The position numbers and the translations under genes are program-made. From assembly GCA_002479455.1 (NCBI GenBank), contig DLNB01000049.1, forward strand, positions 1 to 47,484: a DNA stretch of 47,484 nt, written 5' to 3'. Each line of letters opens with the position of its first letter. The stretch's first letter is position 1. Shown here piece after piece: positions 28,728 through 37,307 of the stretch. The DNA is from Acetothermia bacterium UBA7521. GTDB lineage: Bacteria > Bipolaricaulota > Bipolaricaulia > Bipolaricaulales > Bipolaricaulaceae. The notes below the pieces were generated by a model. That model saw only the letters and a program-made list of their open reading frames with translations, did not search any database and was not told the origin of the DNA.

Positions 28728-30821
28728 ATGAGGATCGAACACCACCCCATCCTCCGCGTCGCGCGGAAAGAGCCGTTCCGGTTCACGTTTGGAGGGAGGG
28801 AGATCGAGGGGTACCCGGAGGAGACGATCTCCGCGGCCCTGTTCGCCGCGGGAATCCGTATCTTTGGCCACCACCCCAAGGACGGGGCACCCCAGGGGAT
28901 CTTCTGCGCCAACGGGCAGTGCGCGCAGTGCCTGGTAATCGCGAACGGCGTTCCCGTCAAGGCGTGCATGACCCTCGTCCAGCCGGGGATGCAGGTCGAA
29001 CCTGCGGAAGGCTTGCCCATCCTTCCTCGGGTTGCTGTTCCCCCGATGGTGCAGGACATCCGTCAGATCGAGGTCCCGGTCCTCGTGGTTGGCGGTGGCC
29101 CAGCGGGAATGTCCGCGGCGATCGAGGTCGGTTCGCGCGGAACCCGAACCCTCGTGGTGGATGACAAGCATCGCTTGGGCGGGAAGCTTGTCCTCCAGAC
29201 GCATCGCTTCTTTGGGTCCACGGACGCGGTGTACGCCGGCACGCGGGGGACCGACATCGCGATACGGCTCGATGCAGAGGTGAGATCCCATCCGTCCGTG
29301 GAAGTGTGGCTGGACTCTGTGGCCCTGGCGGTGTTCAGCGACCGGAGGGTAGGGATCCTGCGTGACGGGAGGGAGTACGTGCTCGTCCGGCCCGAAGTCC
29401 TCCTCGTGGCCACGGGGGCGCGAGAGAAGTCGATCCTGTTCAAGGGGAACACCCTCCCCGGCGTGTACGGGGCCGGGGCGTTCCAGACCCTCGTCAACCG
29501 CGACCTCGTGCGTGCCGCGGAGCGGCTGTTCATCGTCGGAGGCGGGAACGTCGGGCTCATCGCCGGCTATCACGCGATCCAAGCGGGGATCGAGGTCGTG
29601 GGTCTCGTGGAGGCCCTTCCCGAGTGCGGCGGGTACAAGGTCCACCGGGACAAGCTCGCCCGCCTCGGGGTCCCCATCCACACCTCGCACACAATCCTGT
29701 CCGCCAACGGGTCGGAGCAGGTCGAGTCGGTGACGATCGCCCAGGTGGACGAGCGGTTCCGACCGGTTCCGGGGACGGAGAAGACGTTCTCCTGCGACAC
29801 GGTGCTCGTGGCGGTGGGACTCGACCCGGTGGATGAGTTCCACCGCAAGGCCCGGGAGTACGGGATGCGGGCGTTCGCCGCCGGAGACGCCGAGGAAATC
29901 GCCGAGGCGTCAGCCGCCATCTACTCCGGCAAGATCACCGGTCGCCGAATCGCCCATGCCCTGGGCGCGCCGGGCCTGGAGATCCCTCCGGAGTGGGAAC
30001 GGATGGCCGAGGTCCTCAAGTCCAAACCCGGAGCGCGGGGTGCCCCCCAACCACCCGCGACCCGCGAGGGCGTGGTGCCCGTGCTCCACTGTCACGAGGA
30101 GATCCCGTGCAACCCCTGCGCCTCGGTCTGTCCCCAGGGCCTCCTCCGAATCGACCCCGCGGACATCCGGAAGCGGCCCGAGTTCGTCTCCACGGAGGGA
30201 AAGGCGTGCCTGGGCTGCGAACGATGCGTCGTGGTGTGCCCCGGGCTGGCGATCACCCTCGTGGACTACCGAGGGGACGTCCCCATGCCTACCGTGACCC
30301 TGGCTCACGAGCTGGGCCGCGAGGCGGTACAGGTCAGATCACGTGTGACGGTGGTGGACGCAACGGGGCAGGCGCTGGGCACGGCCGAGGTGACCGCGGT
30401 GCGCGCGATCGAGCGCAACGACCGCACGGTTCTCGTCAAACTGCCCGTCCCCCCCGAGATCGCGACGCGCGTCGCCGGAATCCGCGTGGGTACGGACTGG
30501 AACAGAGAAGCCCTCCCGGAAGCTGTAGAACGGCTCGCCGACGACGAGATCCTGTGCCGCTGCGAGCGGGTGACGGTGGGGGAGGTGCGGGCCCTCGTCC
30601 GCGCCGGGTGCCGGGACATGAACGAAATCAAGGCCGTCACCCGGGCCGGGATGGGGGCGTGCGGGGGCAAGACGTGCGGACCCCTCCTCAAGCGTTTGTT
30701 CCGCGAGGAAGGGATCCCCATCGCCGATGTCCGGGACTATGTTTCGCGGCCCCTGTTCGTGGAGACCCCGCTCGGGGTGTTCGCCGGGGCAGGCGGGGCT
30801 GGTGACACTGGTGACAGGTGA
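28728..30821 (+). CDS. Dye-linked amine/imino-acid dehydrogenase, large iron-sulfur flavoprotein subunit
   Basis: A 697-residue fusion. (1) A [2Fe-2S] ferredoxin-like domain has Cys60, 65, 68 and 80. (2) A pyridine-nucleotide-disulfide-type FAD domain has GGGPAG at 122-127, and a second nucleotide fold has GGGNVG at 271-276. (3) Two 4Fe-4S sites use Cys455, 461, 464, 468 and Cys494, 497, 500, 504. (4) A BFD-like [2Fe-2S] domain has Cys610, 612, 645 and 650. In sarcosine oxidase, hydroxyproline/hydrogen-cyanide-type and archaeal L-proline dehydrogenase systems these parts are usually on two or more chains. With the next gene it would oxidise an N-substituted or D-amino acid and pass electrons to a quinone or ferredoxin. 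The ATG at 28728 has AAGGA upstream. Confidence 0.85.
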   Translation: MRIEHHPILRVARKEPFRFTFGGREIEGYPEETISAALFAAGIRIFGHHPKDGAPQGIFCANGQCAQCLVIANGVPVKACMTLVQPGMQVEPAEGLPILPRVAVPPMVQDIRQIEVPVLVVGGGPAGMSAAIEVGSRGTRTLVVDDKHRLGGKLVLQTHRFFGSTDAVYAGTRGTDIAIRLDAEVRSHPSVEVWLDSVALAVFSDRRVGILRDGREYVLVRPEVLLVATGAREKSILFKGNTLPGVYGAGAFQTLVNRDLVRAAERLFIVGGGNVGLIAGYHAIQAGIEVVGLVEALPECGGYKVHRDKLARLGVPIHTSHTILSANGSEQVESVTIAQVDERFRPVPGTEKTFSCDTVLVAVGLDPVDEFHRKAREYGMRAFAAGDAEEIAEASAAIYSGKITGRRIAHALGAPGLEIPPEWERMAEVLKSKPGARGAPQPPATREGVVPVLHCHEEIPCNPCASVCPQGLLRIDPADIRKRPEFVSTEGKACLGCERCVVVCPGLAITLVDYRGDVPMPTVTLAHELGREAVQVRSRVTVVDATGQALGTAEVTAVRAIERNDRTVLVKLPVPPEIATRVAGIRVGTDWNREALPEAVERLADDEILCRCERVTVGEVRALVRAGCRDMNEIKAVTRAGMGACGGKTCGPLLKRLFREEGIPIADVRDYVSRPLFVETPLGVFAGAGGAGDTGDR

Positions 30822-30844
30822 AGGGTGACGCGTGACGGGTAGAG
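30801..30844. repeat. 7-bp-periodic tract across a gene junction
   Basis: Units GGTGACA, GGTGACA, GGTGAAG, GGTGACG, CGTGACG, GGTAGAG run across the stop of the large subunit and the GTG start of the small subunit. The first two are two bases out of phase with the rest. The tract supplies the last codons of one gene and the start codon of the next. Confidence 0.55.
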
Positions 30845-31992
30845 AAACCTACGACGTGGTGGTCATCGGGGCGGGGAGCGTTGGCACCCCGACTGCGCTC
30901 TTCCTCGCCCAGGCCGGGGCGAGCGTCCTCGTGGTGGACGCGTTGCCCAGCGTCGGACAGGGGGCGAACAAGTCGGCGATCGGCGGGGTCCGCGCCACCC
31001 ATTCCGATCCGGCGAAGATCCGCCTTGGCCGGCGAACGATCGAGATCATATCCACCTGGGAACAAACCCACGGCCAGGATATCGAGTGGCGGAGCGGGGG
31101 GTACGTGTTCGTGGCCTACAACCCCCGCGAGGAGAAGCTGCTCAAGGACCTCCTCGTGATCCAACACCGCTACGGCCTGGCGATCGAGTGGCTCGACGCG
31201 ACGGCCCTCCTCGACGTCGTCCCGGACCTCAACCCGCGTGGACTCCTCGGGGGAACGCACTCCCCCCACGACGGCCACTGCTCGCCGTTGCTGGCCTGCC
31301 ACGCGTTCTACGACGCGGCGCGGCGCCTCGGAGCCGCGTTCCGGTTCGGGGAAGCAATGACGGGGATCGAGGTTCGGGAGGGCCGGGTGCGAGCGGTGCG
31401 GACGGACAAGGGCCGCTATAAAACACGGGTCGTGCTCAACGCCGCCGGGCCGTGGGCCCGCGCGGTGGGCAAGCTCGTCGGGCTCGACCATCCCGTTCAA
31501 CCCGACTCCCACGAGGCCGGGGTCACGGAGCCGGTGGCCCCTTTCCTCGACCCGATGGTGGTGGACATCCGGCCCGTACCGGGTTCGTCCAACTACTACT
31601 TTCACCAGCTCGCCTCGGGACAGCTCACCTTCTGCATTTCTCCCCAGCCTCCCATCGTGGGAGAGGACTGCCGGGAGACGAGCGCGTTCCTGCCCATGAT
31701 CGCCCGGCGGATGGTGGACCTCATGCCGCGGCTGACGAACCTGCGCGTGCGGCGCACGTGGCGGGGCTTGTACCCGATGACCCCGGACGGATCGCCCCTC
31801 GTCGGCTGGTCCGAGGAGGTGGAGGGGTACGCAATGGCGATCGGGATGTGCGGGCAAGGGGTGATGCTCGGTCCCGGCCTGGGCGAGCTCCTGGCACGGA
31901 TGATCACCGACCGGCTGACCCTGGAAGACCACGAGATTCTGGAGATCCTGTCCCCGTACCGGGAGTTCGCCGCCCAGGAAGCCCTGAAGTAG
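30832..31992 (+). CDS. FAD-dependent amino-acid/sarcosine oxidase-like subunit (DAO family)
   Basis: A 386-residue DAO-type flavoprotein beginning with the FAD-binding fold (YDVVVIGAGSVGTPTALFLAQAG), then a typical DAO core (GANKSAIGGVRATH, GPWARAVGKLVG) and the C-terminal RTWRGLYPMTPDGSPLVGW and GMCGQGVMLGPG motifs. It matches the beta/small subunit that binds the substrate in sarcosine oxidase- and dye-linked proline dehydrogenase-type complexes. The GTG at 30832 lies just after the large-subunit stop within a heptad repeat. The substrate (sarcosine, proline, hydroxyproline or similar) cannot be read from the sequence. Confidence 0.85.
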   Translation: MTGRETYDVVVIGAGSVGTPTALFLAQAGASVLVVDALPSVGQGANKSAIGGVRATHSDPAKIRLGRRTIEIISTWEQTHGQDIEWRSGGYVFVAYNPREEKLLKDLLVIQHRYGLAIEWLDATALLDVVPDLNPRGLLGGTHSPHDGHCSPLLACHAFYDAARRLGAAFRFGEAMTGIEVREGRVRAVRTDKGRYKTRVVLNAAGPWARAVGKLVGLDHPVQPDSHEAGVTEPVAPFLDPMVVDIRPVPGSSNYYFHQLASGQLTFCISPQPPIVGEDCRETSAFLPMIARRMVDLMPRLTNLRVRRTWRGLYPMTPDGSPLVGWSEEVEGYAMAIGMCGQGVMLGPGLGELLARMITDRLTLEDHEILEILSPYREFAAQEALK

Positions 31993-32118
31993 CAGTAAAG
32001 GGACGGTAGGGGATACGATCACGGACAAGCTCTGGGCCACCGGGCACGCGCGGGGCGCACGCTGACGACGCGGCTCACCGGACGCCCGTGGAGCCCACGG
32101 GATCCCGAGGAGGAGGAC

Positions 32119-33102
32119 ATGAGGACCTTTGGCAAGATCACACTCACCGCGGCCGTCAGCCTGGCTGCCCTACTGTCCGTTCCTGGAGCCGGGCAGTCGT
32201 GCTGCAACCGGCCTGACTTGGCCCTGACCACGTTCGCCGGGGACGCATGGTTCTATGGGGTGGCATGGAGCCCGCGGGGCGACCTCATCGCCGCCGCGGC
32301 GTGGGACAGCACGGTGCGGGTCTGGAACCCAGACACGCTGGAGCCCGTTTACACCCTCCGCGGGCACCTCAGCTGGGTGCACACGGTCGCGTTTCATCCA
32401 GGAGAAGAGATCCTCGCTTCGGGGGCGCGCGACAAGGCGATCTTCCTATGGGACCTGCGTACAGGACGGGAGATCCGCCGGATCTATGGACATGCGGGCA
32501 CTGTGAACGCGGTGGCGTGGAGTCCGGATGGAACGCTCCTCGCCTCGGCGTCAGACGACGGGACGGTCTGCCTGTGGGACACCACCTTTTGGACCATCCT
32601 CCGGACGCTCGCGGGGCACGAAGGGCCCGTGTTGTGTCTCGCGTTCAGCCCCGACGGGGCCACGTTGGCCACTGGCGGAGAGGACACCACGATCCGGCTG
32701 TGGGATGTCGCGTTGGGCCGCCAGATCCGATCCCTGTGGGGCCACCAGGCCCCGCTCCGCGCCCTGGCGTTCAGTCCGGATGGCCACCTCCTCGGAGGCG
32801 TGTCCCAGCTCTGGAGCGCACGGCTGTGGGATCTCGCCACAGGCAAGACACGGTACGAGTTCCCCAGCGGGATCTATCGCTCCTACTCCGCCGCGTTCAG
32901 CCCGAACGGTCGGTACCTCGCCGTGGGCCGCCAGGACGCGACGATTCGCCTCTACGACGTGGCCACGGGACACGAGACCCTCGTCCTCACCGGCCACACG
33001 GGCGGCGTACTCGGGCTGGCGTGGAGCCCGGACGGGAAGATGCTCACCTCCGGCTCAGCGGACAGCAAAGTCAAGCTGTGGGATGTGAGCAACCTGCGGT
33101 AG
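32119..33102 (+). CDS. Exported seven-bladed WD40 protein
   Basis: A 327-residue protein with an N-terminal signal peptide (about 1-26) followed by seven WD40 repeats that fill the rest of the chain. Each blade ends in a Trp/Tyr-Asp-like strand (VRVWNPDT, FLWDLRTG, CLWDTTF, RLWDVALG, RLWDLATG, RLYDVATG, KLWDVSN), giving one closed beta-propeller. No other domain is present. Such bare, secreted propellers are scaffolds; no partner can be named. GAGGAGGAGG precedes the ATG. The 3' end overlaps the convergent acyltransferase gene by 32 bp. Confidence 0.88.
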   Translation: MRTFGKITLTAAVSLAALLSVPGAGQSCCNRPDLALTTFAGDAWFYGVAWSPRGDLIAAAAWDSTVRVWNPDTLEPVYTLRGHLSWVHTVAFHPGEEILASGARDKAIFLWDLRTGREIRRIYGHAGTVNAVAWSPDGTLLASASDDGTVCLWDTTFWTILRTLAGHEGPVLCLAFSPDGATLATGGEDTTIRLWDVALGRQIRSLWGHQAPLRALAFSPDGHLLGGVSQLWSARLWDLATGKTRYEFPSGIYRSYSAAFSPNGRYLAVGRQDATIRLYDVATGHETLVLTGHTGGVLGLAWSPDGKMLTSGSADSKVKLWDVSNLR

Positions 33103-34015
33103 GGCCGCCATCCGGCGATGCCCGGACGAACCGGTTGCGTCCCTGGGATAGCGCAATCGTCAGCGTGTGCCGCGCGAGGAGTTCCCGAGCCGAGGCGATG
33201 ATCGCCGGCACGGGATCCGCCAAGAGCGCTTCCCCAGAGAGTGGCTCGCCGAACGTGACCCGGGGCACGAGGGTGATCGTCTTCCCCCGCATCTGGTGGA
33301 TGAACTGGAGGACGATCGCCATCCGCTGGCGTTGCAGCCGGCCTCGGCAGACCCAAGTGAGAGGATGGTGCACGAACCTCGGGGCGAGCACGCCGCCCAC
33401 GATCACGGGCACGACCGTGGTCTGGGGCACAGAGCGCAGGAAGAGCTCGATGCTCCGCGACCAGTGACGGAGTTCGGGGTCTGCCCCGCTCATGGTCGCC
33501 GGATCCGGTTCGGGCTGGCCGCGGGCGAAGAGGAGGAGTGCTCCCCCCCCCGCGAGGTGCCGGATCCCCTCTCGGGCCGCCCTTGCTCGCCGGGTCTTCT
33601 CTCCCGAGGCGAAGATGAGATGATGGCTGACATTCGGAAGGTATTGGAGGAACGGCATCGGCCAGGCCACGATCTTCAGATCATCCCGTCCCGAGCTCGC
33701 CACGAGGGCCAGCGCGTCCACCGACCCGGGGTGGTTGCACACGATGAGCACCGGTCCTGCAGCCGGGACGTGCTCCGCTTGCTCAACCCGGAGGCCTGAG
33801 GCGAGCTGAAGGAGGGTCCAGCGCCCTGCTGCCACGAACCCTTCTTCCGCGACGAGGCGGTCGCACGTCGCTGCCACCTCGGCGAACCGCCGCACGGATC
33901 GGGAGATGAGCCCCACCAGAGCGCGGCCGAACCACCCGTCGGCCGACCAGCCCACCACCGTCAGAACCTCCCCCGCGATCCTGCCCTCCAGCTCACGGGC
34001 CTCGATATGGGACAC
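33071..34015 (-). CDS. PlsC-like lysophospholipid acyltransferase
   Basis: A 314-residue acyltransferase-fold protein. The catalytic motif is degenerate: NHPGSVDAL, where the usual NHxxxxD is present as Asn-His-Pro-Gly-Ser-Val-Asp. The glycerol-phosphate-binding motif appears as LLLFARGQPEP rather than FPEG. It may add acyl chains to a lipid head or another acceptor at the membrane. The GTG at 34015 follows a run GAGGGGGGGG; an upstream GTG at 34066 is an alternative. It converges with and overlaps the WD40 gene. Confidence 0.7.
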   Translation of the reverse strand: MSHIEARELEGRIAGEVLTVVGWSADGWFGRALVGLISRSVRRFAEVAATCDRLVAEEGFVAAGRWTLLQLASGLRVEQAEHVPAAGPVLIVCNHPGSVDALALVASSGRDDLKIVAWPMPFLQYLPNVSHHLIFASGEKTRRARAAREGIRHLAGGGALLLFARGQPEPDPATMSGADPELRHWSRSIELFLRSVPQTTVVPVIVGGVLAPRFVHHPLTWVCRGRLQRQRMAIVLQFIHQMRGKTITLVPRVTFGEPLSGEALLADPVPAIIASARELLARHTLTIALSQGRNRFVRASPDGGPTAGCSHPTA

Positions 34016-34171
34016 GCCCCCCCCTCGGAACTCCGGCCACAGAGGTTGCACCTCAGGCGAACCCACGCTGCTGAACCCAGTCTACCGGGAGAGGCGGCCG
34101 ACGGCACACCCCCCAGCGGGTATCCTTCGCTGTGAAGTCGAGAACGGCGGTACGCAAAGGAGGCTAACCCG

Positions 34172-34393
34172 ATGGAAGACAAGGTGCGAGACGCGCTGGA
34201 TGGAATCCGGACCTACCTCCAGGCCGATGGGGGGGACGTCGAGCTCATCGAGGTCACGGAGGGGGGCGTGGTGCGGGTGAGGCTCGTCGGAGCATGCCAC
34301 GGATGCCCGATGGCAGCGATGACGCTCCAAAACACGATTGAGCGAATGCTGAAGGAAGAGGTGCCTGAGGTCACAGCAGTTGAGGCGGCGTAA
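34172..34393 (+). CDS. NifU C-terminal-domain iron-sulfur scaffold
   Basis: A 73-residue stand-alone NifU/Nfu domain with the conserved Cys42-X2-Cys45 (VGACHGCPMA) that holds a transient [4Fe-4S] or [2Fe-2S] cluster. The start QADGGDVELI is typical. GGAGG lies about ten bases before the ATG. It could deliver clusters to the many iron-sulfur proteins encoded nearby (large dehydrogenase, HypD, Hcp). No iscS or sufBC is adjacent. Confidence 0.9.
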   Translation: MEDKVRDALDGIRTYLQADGGDVELIEVTEGGVVRVRLVGACHGCPMAAMTLQNTIERMLKEEVPEVTAVEAA

Positions 34394-34422
34394 GGGCTGG
34401 TTGGTTCTGATAAGGGGGGGCA

Positions 34423-35868
34423 ATGGAGAGAGTCGTCCAAGACGGGCTGAACGCGCTCGAAGTGCTGGGAGCAGACTACGGCGAGGTCCGTGCGGAGCGC
34501 CGCACCGAAGAGAACGTAAGCATCAAGAACCGCGAGGTCGACGGTCTGTCCCGCCGGGAGTCCCAGGGAGTCGGGATCCGCGTTCTCCATGCTGGGGCAT
34601 GGGGATTCGCCGCCACGGCAGATACGAGCAAGGAAGGCATCGCGCGGGCCGCCCGATCCGCCTTCGCCATCGCTCAAGCGACCGCCACCGTGCAGCGTCA
34701 ACGGGTGGATCTCGCTCCCGAGCCAGCCCACCAAGCCACGTTCGCCACCCCGTACACGCGCGACCCGCTTGCGGTACCGCTCGAGGAGAAGCTTGAACTC
34801 ATGTTTTCCTGTGCTGAACGGATTCTCGCCGTGCAGGGGGTCGCGATGGCCAAGGGCGGGATCGCGACGTGGCGTGTGGAGAAGGTGTTCGGCAACACGA
34901 CGGGAAGCCTGATCCACCAGACGCTCACCAGCTGTGGGGCGGGAATCGAGGCCTATGCCGCCGGCGCGGGCGAGTTCCAACGTCGCTCCTACCCGTGCGC
35001 GTTCGGCGGCGACTACGCCAGCGCGGGCTACGAGTTCATCGAAAAGCTCGACCTCCTAGGACACGCGACGCAGGTAGGGGAAGAGGCGGTGTCCCTGCTC
35101 ACGGCACCGGTGTGCCCTACCGGCGTGTTCGACATCGTGATCGGCGGATCGCAGATGGCCCTTCAGATTCACGAATCGGTCGGCCACCCCACAGAGCTGG
35201 ATCGGGTGCTGGGCACAGAGTTGTCCTACGCCGGAGGGAGCTTCCTCTCCCTGGACAAGAAGGGGGGGTTCCGCTACGGGGCCGACATCGTGAACCTCGT
35301 GGCCGACGCCACCGTCCCCGGCGGCCTCGGGACGTTCGGGTACGACGACGAGGGCGTCCCCGCTCAGCGGGTGGACCTCGTGAAGAACGGGACGTTCATG
35401 GGGTACCTCTCATCGCGGGACACGGTTCGAGCCGTCGGGGGCCGACGCAGCGGCGGCGCGGCCCGGGCGTCGAGCTGGGCGAGGATCCCCCTCGTTCGAA
35501 TGACGAACATCAACCTCCTCCCCGGAACGGGCTCGCTGGACGACCTCATCGCGGGAACTGAGCACGGGATCTACTTCGAGACGAACAAGTCGTGGTCGAT
35601 TGACGACCGGCGGGTGAACTTCCAGTTCGGGACGGAGATCGCGTGGGAGATCCAGAACGGACGCAAGATCCGCGTTCTGAAGAATCCTCTCTACACCGGG
35701 ATCACCCCCCAATTCTGGGGTTCGTGTGTCGCGATCGCCGGACCGGAGGCGTGGCACATGTGGGGCGTTCCCAATTGCGGGAAGGGCGAGCCGAGCCAGG
35801 TGATGCAGGTTGGGCACGGGACCTCACCCGCGAAGTTTGCCAAGGTTCAGGTGCGCGGCGCGGGATGA
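34423..35868 (+). CDS. tldD: TldD-family metallopeptidase
   Basis: A 481-residue TldD. The zinc-binding HESVGH motif (HExxxH, His250-Glu251-His255, within HESVGHPTELDR) is intact, as is the downstream GYDDEGVPAQRV region and the C-terminal SCVAIAGPEAW segment. TldD normally pairs with TldE to trim peptides such as microcin B17 precursors and unfolded proteins. No tldE is in the window, so it may act alone or with a distant partner. GGGGGG precedes the ATG at 34423. Its stop overlaps the next gene's start in ATGA. Confidence 0.9.
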   Translation: MERVVQDGLNALEVLGADYGEVRAERRTEENVSIKNREVDGLSRRESQGVGIRVLHAGAWGFAATADTSKEGIARAARSAFAIAQATATVQRQRVDLAPEPAHQATFATPYTRDPLAVPLEEKLELMFSCAERILAVQGVAMAKGGIATWRVEKVFGNTTGSLIHQTLTSCGAGIEAYAAGAGEFQRRSYPCAFGGDYASAGYEFIEKLDLLGHATQVGEEAVSLLTAPVCPTGVFDIVIGGSQMALQIHESVGHPTELDRVLGTELSYAGGSFLSLDKKGGFRYGADIVNLVADATVPGGLGTFGYDDEGVPAQRVDLVKNGTFMGYLSSRDTVRAVGGRRSGGAARASSWARIPLVRMTNINLLPGTGSLDDLIAGTEHGIYFETNKSWSIDDRRVNFQFGTEIAWEIQNGRKIRVLKNPLYTGITPQFWGSCVAIAGPEAWHMWGVPNCGKGEPSQVMQVGHGTSPAKFAKVQVRGAG

Positions 35869-36161
35869 TCGTCGGCGAGTTCTCGATCACCCCGATCGGG
35901 GCTGGGGAGTCCGTTTCGACCTACGTCGCACGTTGCGCGAAGATCGTGCGCGCGAGCGGACTCCCCCACAAACTCACCCCCATGGGAACCGTGATCGAAG
36001 GGGAGTGGGACGAGGTGTTGGGCGTGATCCGTGCCTGCCACATGGCCGTGCGGGCCGACAACCGCCGCGTGTCCACCCTGATCCGGATCGACGACCGCGA
36101 GGGACCGGCCGGCCGACTGGAGGCCAAGATCCGCTCTGTAGAGGAAAAGCTCGGCGGCTAG
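35865..36161 (+). CDS. MTH1187/YkoF-like thiamine-binding-domain protein
   Basis: A 98-residue ferredoxin-like-fold protein of the MTH1187 (DUF77) family: IVGEFSITPIGAGESVSTYVARCAKIV, then HKLTPMGTVIEG and VSTLIRIDDREG. Related proteins bind thiamine or hydroxymethylpyrimidine, but the role here is unknown. The ATG at 35865 overlaps the tldD stop (ATGA), so it is translationally coupled to tldD. Confidence 0.85.
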   Translation: MIVGEFSITPIGAGESVSTYVARCAKIVRASGLPHKLTPMGTVIEGEWDEVLGVIRACHMAVRADNRRVSTLIRIDDREGPAGRLEAKIRSVEEKLGG

Positions 36162-36488
36162 CACTTGTGCGGGAGTAGCCCGCGCAGCCTGCAGGCACGC
36201 GGAGACCTCTGCCGGGCTGAACCGCGCTCACCTCGCGCCAGAAACTACAAAGGGTAGAAGACGGACACGATAAGACGGCGCTCTTCCGCACTCCCATGCA
36301 GGTAGCCCCTGTGTGCTTTCGTGTGGTAGGGACTGCCGGGAAAGCCCGGGGGATTCGGTACGCGATGGGCGCCGGACACAGGGTCCGACGCTACAGGACT
36401 CGCGGGGGTAGGTACACCGGTTGGCTCGGCCAAGACCGGACTACAGCTACGGGCCACAGGTTACGGATGACGGGTTACGGATCACGGT
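36162..36488. repeat. Repeat-filled spacer (partial double-hairpin element and heptad tract)
   Basis: 36371-36394 is the second half of the GTAGC/GCTAC element (GGAC-ACAGG-GTCC followed by GACGCTAC). 36439-36487 is a 7-bp-periodic tract (GACTACA, GCTACGG, GCCACAG, GTTACGG, ATGACGG, GTTACGG, ATCACGG) that ends one base before the TCA of the cdsA stop. No gene is seen between the thiamine-binding-like gene and cdsA. Confidence 0.6.
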
Positions 36489-37307
36489 TCAGATGATCTC
36501 GAGGATGTAGCGCAGGTAGAAGAAGTACACCGGTGCCGCAGCCAGCAAGCCGTCCACCCGGTCGAGCATCCCCCCGTGCCCGGGCAGGAGATGTCCGGTG
36601 TCCTTCACCCCCGCTGCCCGCTTGAGGAGCGACTCGAACAGGTCCCCCAGTTGACAGAACGACCCCACGAACACGCCGAGAGCCACGATGTGGGGGACCC
36701 AGCGGAGGAATTCGCCCCAGAACGCCGGCAAAAGGGCGGCGCCGACGGTGGCCAGAACCAGCCCGCCGGCGACCCCCTCCCACGTTTTGGCGAGCGAGAT
36801 CCGGGGCAGAAGCTGATGCCGACCCAGGCGGCTCCCCACGAAATACGCTCCCGAGTCGTACCCCCACACGATAAGCAGAAAGTGGGCGATGTACGGAAAC
36901 CCCGCCTTGTACAGAAGGTACACGAAGCCGATCGTGACGGGAAGGTAGAAGAACCCGAAGATCCCTGCCAGCGACGAGAAGAACCCCTCCCGCGCCCCGC
37001 GGCGGGAGAAGCTGTAGAACACGATCAGGTAGATGACCCCCGCCGCGAGGACGATCGCGTACGCCCCACGCCACGGAACAAGAAGCATCAGGTACGCCGG
37101 GATCGCGAACATGAACAATTCCTTCGGCAGAGGGATCCCGAGGTTGGCCACCAGACCCAAGTACTCCCAGCCTGCGGTCATCGTCACGGCCGACAGGAAC
37201 AGACACACCCCCCAGTCCACTCGGTACCGATCGCAGAGCCAGAACACGAGGAGCACGGACGGGATGGCCACCACTGCGGTGAGCAGCCGCTTGGCGAGCG
37301 GGGTCAC
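36489..37307 (-). CDS. cdsA: Phosphatidate cytidylyltransferase
   Basis: A 272-residue integral membrane enzyme that makes CDP-diacylglycerol from CTP and phosphatidate. About eight transmembrane helices are visible. The CdsA signature is intact near the C-terminus: KDTGHLLPGHGGMLDRVDGL. The GTG at 37307 overlaps the uppS stop in GTGA and yields the family start (MTPLAKRLLTAVVAIP). It is the last gene of the ndk-valS-uppS-cdsA transcript, and the uppS-cdsA coupling is widespread in bacteria. Confidence 0.94.
   Translation of the reverse strand: MTPLAKRLLTAVVAIPSVLLVFWLCDRYRVDWGVCLFLSAVTMTAGWEYLGLVANLGIPLPKELFMFAIPAYLMLLVPWRGAYAIVLAAGVIYLIVFYSFSRRGAREGFFSSLAGIFGFFYLPVTIGFVYLLYKAGFPYIAHFLLIVWGYDSGAYFVGSRLGRHQLLPRISLAKTWEGVAGGLVLATVGAALLPAFWGEFLRWVPHIVALGVFVGSFCQLGDLFESLLKRAAGVKDTGHLLPGHGGMLDRVDGLLAAAPVYFFYLRYILEII

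Noticed and set aside
28506..29843. 445-codon minus-strand frame opposite the dehydrogenase large subunit
   Set aside because: Antisense of a gene with many conserved cysteines and nucleotide-binding motifs; no start signal.
30688..32040. 450-codon minus-strand frame opposite the DAO-type subunit
   Set aside because: Antisense shadow, no motif and no ribosome binding site.
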